7,471 nt of DNA from Prevotellaceae bacterium. GTDB taxonomy: Bacteria; Bacteroidota; Bacteroidia; Bacteroidales; Paludibacteraceae. The first letter of the stretch is position 1; every line of letters begins with the position of its first letter. The notes beneath the pieces are model-generated. The model was given only the letters and a program-made list of their open reading frames with translations, was not told the DNA's origin and searched no databases. This document shows positions 1 through 6,047 of this stretch, in pieces. A program made the position numbers and the translations under genes. The stretch covers positions 1 to 7,471 of the forward strand of contig JAISXQ010000170.1 of the NCBI GenBank assembly GCA_031270425.1, in the 5' to 3' direction.

Positions 1-254
1 ACGCCTATTCATTCCGGTTTTCCAAGCTGAAAAAACATATTTGCAACGAAGGCTCCGTGCAGGCATACATAAAAACCGGCGAATATCAGCAAATATTGCC
101 GGTTGTCCGCCATCACGAAGACAGCAAAACACAGTGGACAAGCACCACCGATTACGAATACAAACCGGAGGAAATCACATTCTTCGTAACCAATTCGGAT
201 TTTGTCGACGAACGCCCGGAAACCATGTTGTTTCGAGTAGCGCTCATGTGGTAA
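1..254 (+). CDS. 3' end of an unidentified gene (C-terminal fragment)
   Basis: The frame that ends at TAA 252-254 is open from the left edge of the window, so this is the C-terminal part (about 83 residues) of a gene that starts upstream. A GTG at 57 is in frame, but nothing suggests it is the true start. The visible protein is mixed polar and aromatic and ends in alternating hydrophobic residues (ITFFVTNSDF, then ETMLFRVALMW), which suggests closing beta strands of a beta-rich domain. I do not recognise the family and assign no function. It shows neither the conserved motifs of a type IX secretion C-terminal signal nor a membrane helix. It lies upstream of porQ on the same strand but is separated by more than 300 nt and a probable promoter, so it is unlikely to share porQ's transcript start. 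Confidence 0.6.
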   Translation, partial: AYSFRFSKLKKHICNEGSVQAYIKTGEYQQILPVVRHHEDSKTQWTSTTDYEYKPEEITFFVTNSDFVDERPETMLFRVALMW

Positions 255-534
255 AACCGTAGAAGCTTTTTCTTTGGCTGTTTCAGAACAAAATACCTTC
301 GCCGCACGAATTGTATCGTGTGGTTACAAACTCACGCGAAAAGATTAGCGCAGTAGCAAAATTTTAATCAATCACTTACAATACACCTTTGTTGCCTGCT
401 CGCAATAATTCCAAACAATTTTCTCATTTTCAATTTCTGATTCAAATTAACGGTTATTTTAAGCAATAATTTCTTCATCTCATATAATTTTTCAAAAAAA
501 CTCCGTTTAAGATAAGTATAAAAAAGTTTTCCGG
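255..534. other. non-coding spacer upstream of porQ
   Basis: I find no convincing gene here on either strand. The stretch becomes AT-rich towards porQ, as expected in front of a promoter. The only structure I can support is the small hairpin at 302-323, listed separately. There are no tandem repeats like those in the later spacers. Confidence 0.5.
302..323. other. short hairpin downstream of the first gene
   Basis: CCGCACGA (302-309) pairs with TCGTGTGG (316-323) around the 6-nt loop ATTGTA, with one G-T wobble in an 8-bp stem. No T-run follows, so it is not a classical intrinsic terminator. It lies about 50 nt after the stop codon and could mark the 3' end of that gene's mRNA, but it may also be chance. 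Confidence 0.3.
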
Positions 535-564
535 TTTTATACAGAAAAAAATGATGTATCTTTG
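535..564 (+). promoter_or_regulatory. probable promoter of the porQ cluster
   Basis: TATCTTTG at 557-564 fits the Bacteroidetes -7 consensus TAnnTTTG exactly. A T-rich -33 candidate (TTTT at 535-538) lies 18 bp upstream. Transcription would begin near 571. That leaves about 45 nt of leader before the ATG at 616 but only about 9 nt before the ATG at 580, which is one reason to prefer 616 as the porQ start. The assignment rests on consensus match and position only. Confidence 0.55.
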
Positions 565-615
565 GCGTCGTTTTAGGGCATGATACATGTTTCTTTGTGT
601 ATTTTATTATATCGA

Positions 616-1665
616 ATGTATAAAAAACTCCAAATAATATTTCTTCTATTGCCGGTTTCAGTTTCGGTTTTTTCGCAAGCCGGTTATGGAATTTATCAGT
701 TTCTGGATCTTCCCGTTTCGTCGCGAATGGCGGCCTTAGGCGGATTCAACATCTCTTTGTACGACAACGACTTGAATTTCGCGTTTATGAATCCCGCCTT
801 GCTGAGCGACGGCACAAGCCAGGTAATAGGAATAAATGCCGCCAATTACCTGGCAGACGTCCAATTCGGGACAGCGGTTTACGGACAGACTTTCGGTAAA
901 AAAAACCACATGGCTTTCGGAGTCCAATATATCGATTATGGCAAATTCAAGGAAGTAACGGAATTGAACGAGCATTTGGGCGAATTTACAGCCAAAGATT
1001 TTGCTCTGAATATTATTTACGCCCGTCCGCTAACGGAACACCTTAGCGTCGGCGGAACCTTAAAACCCATTTATTCCGTTTTCGAAAGGTATTCAAGCTT
1101 TGGCATTGCCATAGATGCGGGCATGAATTACAACAATCCGGAGGCGTTGTTTTCTGCCGGACTGGTTTTCAGGAACATGGGACGCCAGTTGAAAGGCTAT
1201 TATTCCGAAGAAGGCGAACAACACATCGAACCGCTTGCCTTCAATATAATGCTCGGCGCTACGCAAAAACTCCGTTATGCGCCTTTACGTTTTTCCTTCA
1301 CGCTACACAACTTGCAACAATGGGATTTGAGCTATCAAACCTCTCGCGAGCCGACGCGATCGCTGATTACAAATGCCGAGAATGCGAGAAGCAATAAAAT
1401 AGGATTTATCGACATGTTTTTCCGCCATTCCATTATCGGGGTGGAGTTTATTCCCGGAAAAAATTTTTACTTAGCCGCCGGTTACCACCACCGCCGACGT
1501 CAGGAAATGGCGATGGAGGGATTCAAAAGCATGGCGGGCTTTTCCTTCGGAGGCGGAATCAAACTGTATAAATTCCAAGTAGGCTTCGGGATGACGCAGT
1601 TCCAGACAGGCAACTATTCGTATCAATTTTCCATCAGCACATCGCTGAATGAATTCAGATTGTGA
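616..1665 (+). CDS. porQ: type IX secretion system protein PorQ
   Basis: This encodes a PorQ-family outer-membrane beta-barrel protein of the Bacteroidetes type IX secretion system (349 aa from this start). In the family, PorQ works with PorZ, PorU and PorV in the surface complex that removes the C-terminal signal of cargo proteins and attaches them to lipopolysaccharide. The ATG at 616 gives a clean signal peptide: a short YKK basic region, a hydrophobic core, and a likely cut near residue 20 (VFS|Q). An in-frame ATG at 580 would add 12 residues and is less likely. The mature N-terminus carries the family signature LPVSSRMAALGG (residues 32-43) and DNDLNFAFMNPALLS (50-64). The rest is alternating amphipathic strands rich in Gly and aromatic residues, ending NEFRL, as in an FadL/PorV-like barrel. 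The stop lies 2 nt before the cmk start, so the two genes are almost certainly cotranscribed. porQ beside cmk is, as far as I recall, a recurrent arrangement in this phylum. Confidence 0.9.
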   Translation: MYKKLQIIFLLLPVSVSVFSQAGYGIYQFLDLPVSSRMAALGGFNISLYDNDLNFAFMNPALLSDGTSQVIGINAANYLADVQFGTAVYGQTFGKKNHMAFGVQYIDYGKFKEVTELNEHLGEFTAKDFALNIIYARPLTEHLSVGGTLKPIYSVFERYSSFGIAIDAGMNYNNPEALFSAGLVFRNMGRQLKGYYSEEGEQHIEPLAFNIMLGATQKLRYAPLRFSFTLHNLQQWDLSYQTSREPTRSLITNAENARSNKIGFIDMFFRHSIIGVEFIPGKNFYLAAGYHHRRRQEMAMEGFKSMAGFSFGGGIKLYKFQVGFGMTQFQTGNYSYQFSISTSLNEFRL

Positions 1666-1667
1666 GC

Positions 1668-2351
1668 ATGAAAAAAATAACAGTCGCCATCGACGGTTTT
1701 TCGTCCTGCGGAAAAAGCACGATGGCAAAAGAACTTGCCGGCGAAACCGGTTATATTTACGTGGATACCGGAGCCATGTACCGCGCCGTAGCTTTGTATT
1801 GCATCGGTAACGGATGGATTACCGCTACGGAAATGGACGCTGCACAAATCGAAAAACAGTTAGACGATATTTATATCACATTTAAAACAAACGCAGAAGG
1901 AAAAACGGAAACGTATCTGAACGGCGAAAACGTAGAAACGGCAATCCGCACGCTCGAAGTCGCCAACGGGGCGAGCCGCGTAAGTACCCTGGGCTTTGTC
2001 CGTCGCGAACTGGTGCGCCGGCAACAGGCAATGGGCGCGGATAAAGGCGTTGTAATGGATGGACGCGACATAGGCACGGTCGTATTTCCGGACGCGGAAT
2101 TGAAGATATTTCTTACCGCATCGCCGGAAGTCCGCGCCCTGCGACGCTTAAAAGAACTTGAAGCGAAAGGCGAAAATGCAAATTACGACGAAGTATTGGC
2201 AAATGTAAAAGAACGCGACGACCGCGACCAGAACCGTGCCGAAAGTCCTTTGCGAAAAGCGGAAGACGCCGTTGTAATAGATAACTCCAACCTTACACGC
2301 GAAGAACAACGCGATTTGTTAAGAACATTATTCAACGAAAAAACGTTGTAA
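1668..2351 (+). CDS. cmk: (d)CMP kinase (cytidylate kinase)
   Basis: Cytidylate kinase transfers phosphate from ATP to CMP or dCMP in the cytoplasm, supplying CDP and dCDP for RNA, DNA and phospholipid synthesis. At 227 aa it has the usual length. The P-loop is GFSSCGKST (residues 10-18), followed by DTGAMYRA (33-40), the CMP-binding/core motif DGRDIGT (131-137), and the Arg/Asp-rich lid region RDDRDQNR (183-190). I chose ATG 1668 because the family begins MKKITxAIDG. A GTG at 1662 is in frame and overlaps the porQ stop, but it would only add Met-Ser. The gene starts 2 nt after porQ, suggesting cotranscription and possible translational coupling. No Shine-Dalgarno sequence is visible, which is normal for Bacteroidetes. 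Confidence 0.95.
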   Translation: MKKITVAIDGFSSCGKSTMAKELAGETGYIYVDTGAMYRAVALYCIGNGWITATEMDAAQIEKQLDDIYITFKTNAEGKTETYLNGENVETAIRTLEVANGASRVSTLGFVRRELVRRQQAMGADKGVVMDGRDIGTVVFPDAELKIFLTASPEVRALRRLKELEAKGENANYDEVLANVKERDDRDQNRAESPLRKAEDAVVIDNSNLTREEQRDLLRTLFNEKTL

Positions 2352-2363
2352 GGTAAGATTAAT

Positions 2364-2415
2364 TTCAAGATTTCTCCCGATAGCTATCGGGATTCAAGAT
2401 TTCAAGATTCAGGAT
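2364..2415. repeat. short tandem repeat TTCAAGAT in the cmk-ispH spacer
   Basis: Exact copies of the 8-mer TTCAAGAT occur at 2364-2371, 2393-2400 and 2401-2408, followed by a degenerate copy (TCAGGATT). The array is interrupted between the first and second copies by the palindrome at 2375-2392. It fills most of the 83-nt spacer. No function can be read from the sequence; it resembles a spacer-filling repeat rather than an operator. Confidence 0.6.
2375..2392. repeat. perfect 18-bp palindrome
   Basis: TCCCGATAGCTATCGGGA is its own reverse complement, with CCCGATAGCTATCGGG as the GC-richer core. As RNA it could form a short hairpin only if the central bases stay unpaired. No T-run follows, so it is a poor terminator candidate. 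Better explanations are an interspersed palindromic element or a protein-binding site. Its position inside the TTCAAGAT array suggests insertion into a pre-existing repeat. Confidence 0.6.
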
Positions 2416-2434
2416 TAATTTTGAAATTTTCCCC

Positions 2435-3337
2435 ATGCTTACTATAGAAATAGACGAAAAATCGGGATTTTGCTTTGGAGTGGTAAAAGCCATTGCAAAG
2501 GCGGAAGAGGAATTGGCAAAAGGCGAAAAACTATACTGCCTGGGCGACATTGTGCATAACGGACAGGAAGTAAAACGCCTCGAAGCTTTGGGACTGATTA
2601 CCATAGATCACGAACAGTTTGCCAGGCTCCACAACGTGAAAGTTCTCTTACGCGCCCACGGCGAGCCGCCAAGCACTTACGAAACCGCCCGAAAAAACAA
2701 CATAACGCTTATCGACGCGTCGTGTCCGGTAGTGTTGCACTTGCAGTCGCGCATAAAAAAAGCTTTTGAAAGCAATCCCGAATCGCAAATCATCATATAC
2801 GGAAAAAAAGGACACGCCGAAGTGAACGGATTAGTAGGACAAACCGGAGGAAAAGCCATTGTCGTCGAAAACGAAGAGGATATGAATAATTTGGATTTGT
2901 CTAAGGATACTTATCTTTTCTCTCAAACCACAAAATCGCTTGAAGGCTTCAAAAATCTGACCGAAAAAATATCCCGCAATTATCCCGCCGGAAAAAATTT
3001 TGAATCTTTCGACACTATTTGCCGGCAAGTATCGAATAGAATCCCCAATATTACTACCTTTGCGGAGAAAAACGATATTGTAATATTTGTAAGCGGTAAA
3101 AAAAGTTCAAACGGAAGGGAACTTTTTGAACATTGTAAGAAGATAAATACCGACACCTATTTTATTTCAAGTCCGGAGGAACTCCGCGACTTGAAAATCG
3201 ACCCGACAAAGAAAACAGGCATTTGTGGAGCGACTTCCACACCCCGTTGGCTGATGGAAGCCGTCGCTGAAGAATTAGCCAAGAGCCAAGAGCCAAGAAC
3301 CAAGAATCAAGACCAAGAACCAAAAACTAAGAACTAA
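2435..3337 (+). CDS. ispH: 4-hydroxy-3-methylbut-2-enyl diphosphate reductase (IspH)
   Basis: IspH is the cytoplasmic iron-sulfur enzyme of the last step of the MEP pathway, reducing HMBPP to isopentenyl and dimethylallyl diphosphate. The three cluster cysteines are C13 (GFCFGV), C97 (DASCPVV) and C196 (DTICRQVSNR). Substrate-site residues are also present: H41 (IVHNGQEV), H75 (RAHGEPP), H127 and E129 (GHAEV), the SQTT motif (163-166), SSN (224-226) and ATSTP (266-270). The protein is 300 aa, and the family-like part ends near residue 282 (WLMEAVAEELA). The last 18 or so residues, rich in Lys, Gln, Glu, Pro, Thr and Asn, are encoded by a heptamer DNA repeat and are probably a non-functional tail. 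The gene lies 83 nt after cmk and upstream of pfkA in one direction, probably as part of the same transcript. Confidence 0.95.
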   Translation: MLTIEIDEKSGFCFGVVKAIAKAEEELAKGEKLYCLGDIVHNGQEVKRLEALGLITIDHEQFARLHNVKVLLRAHGEPPSTYETARKNNITLIDASCPVVLHLQSRIKKAFESNPESQIIIYGKKGHAEVNGLVGQTGGKAIVVENEEDMNNLDLSKDTYLFSQTTKSLEGFKNLTEKISRNYPAGKNFESFDTICRQVSNRIPNITTFAEKNDIVIFVSGKKSSNGRELFEHCKKINTDTYFISSPEELRDLKIDPTKKTGICGATSTPRWLMEAVAEELAKSQEPRTKNQDQEPKTKN

Positions 3338-3350
3338 CTAAGAACTAAGA
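3278..3350. repeat. heptamer tandem repeat across the ispH stop codon
   Basis: The array is built from a 7-nt unit of the form (A/G)CCAAGA. There are three GCCAAGA copies (3278-3298), then ACCAAGA, ATCAAGA, a 6-nt CCAAGA, ACCAAAA, ACTAAGA, a 4-nt ACTA, and two ACTAAGA copies (3337-3350). The first eight units are translated as the IspH tail; the later ones are non-coding. The drift from GCC to ACC to ACT along the array suggests stepwise duplication with point changes. The short units suggest replication slippage. Confidence 0.75.
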
Positions 3351-3388
3351 CACGTAAGGAGGATGATTAAGCCCGGAATTGCAATACC

Positions 3389-3420
3389 TTGTTTACTCGT
3401 CAACTCGTTTACTTGTTTAC
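3389..3420. repeat. octamer tandem repeat upstream of pfkA
   Basis: Four consecutive 8-nt units fill this stretch: TTGTTTAC, TCGTCAAC, TCGTTTAC and TTGTTTAC. The array ends 13 nt before the pfkA ATG. It is unrelated in sequence to the heptamer array just upstream. It will lie in the pfkA leader or in the ispH-pfkA intercistronic mRNA. No function is evident. Confidence 0.65.
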
Positions 3421-3433
3421 TAATTTTAAATAG

Positions 3434-4417
3434 ATGAAATACGAAATTAAATGTATCGGAATTTTGACCTCCGGCGGCGACGCTCCCGGAATGAATGCGG
3501 CTATCCGTTCGGTAACGCGGGCGGCAATTTTTAACGGCATCCGGGTAAAAGCCATTTACAGAGGTTACAAAGGATTGATATCGAACGAAATTGTGGAGTT
3601 TCAGACTCAAAATGTAAGCAATATTATCCAACAGGGCGGAACCATCCTGAAAACCGCCCGTTCCACCGAATTTCGCACAGCCGAAGGACGCAGAACAGCA
3701 TACGAAAACATGCGTGCCAACGAAATAGACGCGTTGATCGTAATTGGCGGCGACGGCACATTTACCGGAGCACGTATTTTTGCACAAGAGTTCAACGTGC
3801 CTATTATCGGGCTTCCCGGTACAATTGATAACGATTTATACGGAACGGATTCCACAATCGGATACGATACGGCGTTGAACACCATTATTGACGCGGTGGA
3901 TAAAATCCGCGACACGGCTTCGTCGCACGAACGCCTGTTTTTTATCGAAGTAATGGGACGCGACGCCGGATTTCTGGCGTTGAACAGCGCACTTGCTTCG
4001 GGCGCCGAAGCAGCCATTATCCCCGAACGCGAAACAAAGGTCGACCAATTGGAAGAACTGGTACGCAACGGATTCCGTAAATCGAAAAACAGCAGCATCG
4101 TTATTGTTGCCGAAAGCGAATTGACCGGAGGCGCTACCGGACTTGCCGAACGCATGCGCAGCGAACACCCCGAATACGATGTGCGCGTAACCATTTTGGG
4201 GCATATACAGCGGGGAGGTTCGCCTACGGCTTACGACCGGATTTTGGCAAGCCGTATGGGAGTTGCCGCCATCGACGCGCTTCTCGACGAACAGCGCAGC
4301 ATTATGATAGGTATTGTGAACGACAAAATTGTTCATGTGCCGTTTACAAAAGCGATAAAAGACGACAAACCCGTTGATGAAAGTCTGGTAGGCGTACTTC
4401 AAATACTTTCGATTTAA
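3434..4417 (+). CDS. pfkA: ATP-dependent 6-phosphofructokinase
   Basis: This is a bacterial group-A phosphofructokinase, which phosphorylates fructose 6-phosphate to the 1,6-bisphosphate in cytoplasmic glycolysis. At 327 aa it is close to E. coli PfkA (320 aa). The nucleotide-binding motifs are [11 protein letters not shown] (residues 12-22) and IGGDGT (104-109). The catalytic segment is PGTIDND (128-134), with D132 matching the catalytic Asp. The substrate-binding motifs are EVMGRDAG (172-179) and [10 protein letters not shown] (255-264). Gly at 108 and Gly at 129, rather than the Asp and Lys of pyrophosphate-dependent enzymes, point to ATP as phosphate donor. Arg25 and Arg29 sit where E. 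coli has effector-site arginines, so allosteric control is plausible. It lies 96 nt after ispH behind repeat DNA, so it may share the upstream transcript or have an unrecognised promoter. The hairpin at 4550-4598 probably ends transcription. Confidence 0.95.
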   Translation: MKYEIKCIGILTSGGDAPGMNAAIRSVTRAAIFNGIRVKAIYRGYKGLISNEIVEFQTQNVSNIIQQGGTILKTARSTEFRTAEGRRTAYENMRANEIDALIVIGGDGTFTGARIFAQEFNVPIIGLPGTIDNDLYGTDSTIGYDTALNTIIDAVDKIRDTASSHERLFFIEVMGRDAGFLALNSALASGAEAAIIPERETKVDQLEELVRNGFRKSKNSSIVIVAESELTGGATGLAERMRSEHPEYDVRVTILGHIQRGGSPTAYDRILASRMGVAAIDALLDEQRSIMIGIVNDKIVHVPFTKAIKDDKPVDESLVGVLQILSI

Positions 4418-4471
4418 AATATTTTCCCAAGCAGCTAAGCATCGATTCGCAAAAAATACCTATATATTGTG

Positions 4472-4503
4472 ATTGCCGCAATAAAAAAAAGGCTGTTTCT
4501 TTG
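4472..4503 (+). promoter_or_regulatory. weak promoter candidate between pfkA and the hemerythrin gene
   Basis: TTTCTTTG (4496-4503) matches five of the six fixed positions of TAnnTTTG, and ATTG (4472-4475) lies 20 bp upstream as a possible -33 box. Transcription would start near 4510 and run into the hairpin at 4550-4598, giving either a short RNA of about 90 nt or a structured leader for the gene at 4640. A second weak box, TATCTTTA (4543-4550), overlaps the hairpin. The evidence is consensus similarity only. Confidence 0.25.
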
Positions 4504-4520
4504 CATATCACTAAATAATT

Positions 4521-4543
4521 TTAGTTAGTTTGTATTAGTTAGT
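4521..4543. repeat. short direct repeat TTAGTTAGT
   Basis: Two exact copies of TTAGTTAGT (4521-4529 and 4535-4543) lie just before the hairpin at 4550. This is a minor AT-rich repeat, similar in style to the arrays in the other spacers but shorter. No function can be assigned. Confidence 0.4.
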
Positions 4544-4549
4544 ATCTTT

Positions 4550-4598
4550 AATTTCTGCTTGGTTCATGGTTTGGATGAATCCAAGCAGAAATTTTTTT
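4550..4598 (+). terminator. strong intrinsic terminator downstream of pfkA
   Basis: AATTTCTGCTTGG (4550-4562) pairs perfectly with CCAAGCAGAAATT (4581-4593). The stem continues, after a single bulged T at 4580, through TTCAT (4563-4567) with ATGAA (4575-4579), closing a 7-nt GGTTTGG loop. A run of seven T (4592-4598) follows. The 18-bp stem plus T-run is the classical intrinsic terminator form and is the best such structure in the window. It is 133 nt past the pfkA stop and 42 nt before the hemerythrin ATG, so it separates the housekeeping cluster from the regulatory pair. It could instead end a small RNA or act as an attenuator in the leader of the next gene. Confidence 0.75.
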
Positions 4599-4639
4599 AA
4601 CGGCTGTTTAAGTAAAAACTGATTTTACACATAAAAAAT

Positions 4640-5353
4640 ATGCGGAACAGGAGTAAATTTACCGTAAACGACAAGATGAGCTACATCATCAACAACAACC
4701 ACTCTTTATTATTGGTTATCAGTCGTTTCGATTTGTCGTTAGGATTTGGCGACAAGACAGTAAAAGAGGTTTGCGAGGCGAACGGCATAGACGCCGGTTC
4801 TTTTTTAGCTGTCGTTAATTTTTTATCGGAGGAGAAACACGATCCTTCCAATACCTACGAATGGGTGGAATTAGGTTCGATAATCCGTTACCTGAAAAAT
4901 GCCCACAGTTATTTTCTGGATTATAAATTGCCTTCCATCCGCAGCAAGTTGCTGCAAGTGGTCGATTCGTCGCCGGAAAACAACACGCCTTTCCGCGAAA
5001 TATTCCTGAAATTTTTCGACGATTATTATACCGAAGTAAGGAAACACATGGATTATGAGAACAATACGGTTTTTCCCTATGCCGTTCAACTATTCAACGG
5101 AAAACGGAACCCCGAATACAGCATCTCCATTTTCGAACAGAAACACGATCAGATAGATTTAAAAATGATTGAGCTTAAAAATATTCTTTTAAAATATTAT
5201 CCCTCAAAAGGAAGCGATCATTTACTGACCGAAGTTTTGTTCGACATCTATGCCTGCGAAAAAGATTTAGCGTCGCATAACAACGTTGAAGATCTGCTGT
5301 TCGTACCTGCCGTTAAAACGTTAGAACAAAAAATAACACAAGCGACTTTATGA
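4640..5353 (+). CDS. YtfE/RIC-like hemerythrin domain protein
   Basis: This is a 237-aa cytoplasmic protein with the two-part build of the YtfE/ScdA (RIC) family: a small N-terminal ScdA-N-like domain (about residues 8-65) and a four-helix hemerythrin domain (about 80-232). Six predicted di-iron ligands are visible: H89, H136, E140, H169, H213 and E217. Their spacing (47, 4, 33, 44, 4) closely matches the ligands I recall for E. coli YtfE (H84, H129, E133, H160, H204, E208). The N-terminal domain aligns with the Cys-Cys region of YtfE, but the pair is replaced: LGFGDKTV (residues 34-41) stands where YtfE has a CCGG-type sequence. A single Cys (C45) lies nearby. YtfE-family proteins act in nitrosative stress and iron-sulfur repair. 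Losing the Cys pair and being coupled to a regulator gene suggest a sensing role here, by inference. ATG 4676 (residue 13) is an alternative start. The stop overlaps the next gene's start. Confidence 0.8.
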   Translation: MRNRSKFTVNDKMSYIINNNHSLLLVISRFDLSLGFGDKTVKEVCEANGIDAGSFLAVVNFLSEEKHDPSNTYEWVELGSIIRYLKNAHSYFLDYKLPSIRSKLLQVVDSSPENNTPFREIFLKFFDDYYTEVRKHMDYENNTVFPYAVQLFNGKRNPEYSISIFEQKHDQIDLKMIELKNILLKYYPSKGSDHLLTEVLFDIYACEKDLASHNNVEDLLFVPAVKTLEQKITQATL

Positions 5354-5958
5354 GCGAACACGAATCCATCAAAATAGTCGTTACGGAATCTTCAGCCATT
5401 ATTCGCAGCGGCTTGATTTCCGTATTGAAACGGATGCCCAAAGTCAAGGTCTTCCCTGTCGAAAATGCTTCGCTTGACTCTGTTTCCCATTATTTAAGCC
5501 TGCACAGTCCCGATATTTTTATCGTAAATCCGACTTACTGGGGATGTCTGGACTTAAATAAACTCAAAGAAGAACACGACCTGCCCAAACTGCGCTGTGT
5601 AGCTTTGCTCTATTCGCCGGTTGACGAGCTGATATTGAAGCAATACGATGAGGTTATCAATATTTTCGACAGCCAGGAGCAAATCGGGGATAAAGTGGAA
5701 CGACTCGCGAAAATAGCGATTGCCGGAGAGCGGCAGGAAACCGATATTTTAAGCGTCCGGGAAAAAGAAATCATCAGCTGTGTGGTGAAAGGGCTTACCA
5801 ACAAGGAAATAGCAAACACGCTCTTCCTCTCGACGCATACCGTCATTACCCACCGGCGTAATATTGCCCGAAAACTCGAAATCCACAGTACGGCGGGACT
5901 TACCGTTTACGCTATTGCAAACAAACTTATTGAAATAGAGGATATTAAGAAAAAGTGA
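5350..5958 (+). CDS. LuxR-type response-regulator-like protein with degenerate receiver domain
   Basis: This is a 202-aa DNA-binding protein. Residues 7-122 look like a CheY-type receiver (IKIVVTESSAIIRSGL at the start), but key phosphorylation residues are missing. The usual acidic pair is T12-E13, the phosphoacceptor Asp position reads PDIFIVNPTYW with Asn60, and the conserved Lys in the later strand is not apparent (VALLYSPVDE). Residues 133-197 form a clear LuxR/NarL helix-turn-helix: LSVREKEIISCVVKGLTNKE, then the recognition helix STHTVITHRRNIARKL (161-176). Its ATG overlaps the stop of the hemerythrin gene (ATGA at 5350-5353), so the two are translationally coupled and probably act together. 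I infer that the hemerythrin protein, not a histidine kinase, sets this regulator's activity. Candidate targets include the inverted-repeat sites at 5984 and 6154-6177. The DNA-binding call is firm; the signal and targets are inferred. Confidence 0.85.
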   Translation: MSEHESIKIVVTESSAIIRSGLISVLKRMPKVKVFPVENASLDSVSHYLSLHSPDIFIVNPTYWGCLDLNKLKEEHDLPKLRCVALLYSPVDELILKQYDEVINIFDSQEQIGDKVERLAKIAIAGERQETDILSVREKEIISCVVKGLTNKEIANTLFLSTHTVITHRRNIARKLEIHSTAGLTVYAIANKLIEIEDIKKK

Positions 5959-5983
5959 ATTGTGATTATCCGTAAAGCGACCC

Positions 5984-5994
5984 AAATACCCTCG
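5984..5994. promoter_or_regulatory. operator-like 11-mer AAATACCCTCG, first copy
   Basis: The sequence lies 26 nt after the LuxR-type gene. Its exact reverse complement, CGAGGGTATTT, occurs at 6166-6176 upstream of the TPR gene, embedded in another inverted repeat. An exact 11-mer recurring in inverse orientation in one spacer suggests a pair of protein-binding sites or, in a long transcript, long-range pairing. No experimental motif is claimed. Confidence 0.4.
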
Positions 5995-6047
5995 CGTGGA
6001 CTTGTGTCTGTTGCCTGCGGATTAGTATGTTTGTTTTGTTTGGACAT

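Noticed and set aside
41..262. A 73-codon + strand open frame near the left edge
   Set aside because: It overlaps, in another frame, the frame that is open from the window edge to 254. Its Arg/His/Asn-rich product looks like an out-of-frame translation.
580..615. Upstream ATG that would lengthen PorQ by 12 residues
   Set aside because: It places extra residues before a good signal peptide and lies only about 9 nt from the predicted transcription start. ATG 616 gives the normal family N-terminus.
2375..2392. Intrinsic terminator after cmk
   Set aside because: The palindrome has no loop bases to spare and no T-run after it, and the downstream gene is close and in the same direction.
3278..3420. 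CRISPR array
   Set aside because: The units are 7-8 nt, directly adjacent and degenerate. There are no 25-40 nt repeats with unique spacers and no cas genes.
3338..3787. A 149-codon minus-strand open frame spanning the ispH-pfkA spacer and the pfkA start
   Set aside because: Most of it is antisense to conserved PfkA motifs and the rest is translated tandem repeat. No domain is visible.
3607..4402. Long antisense open frames (188 and 195 codons) inside pfkA
   Set aside because: They are fully antisense to a clear phosphofructokinase, have Ser/Arg/Phe-rich products with no recognisable motif, and have no promoter. They are shadows of biased codon use.
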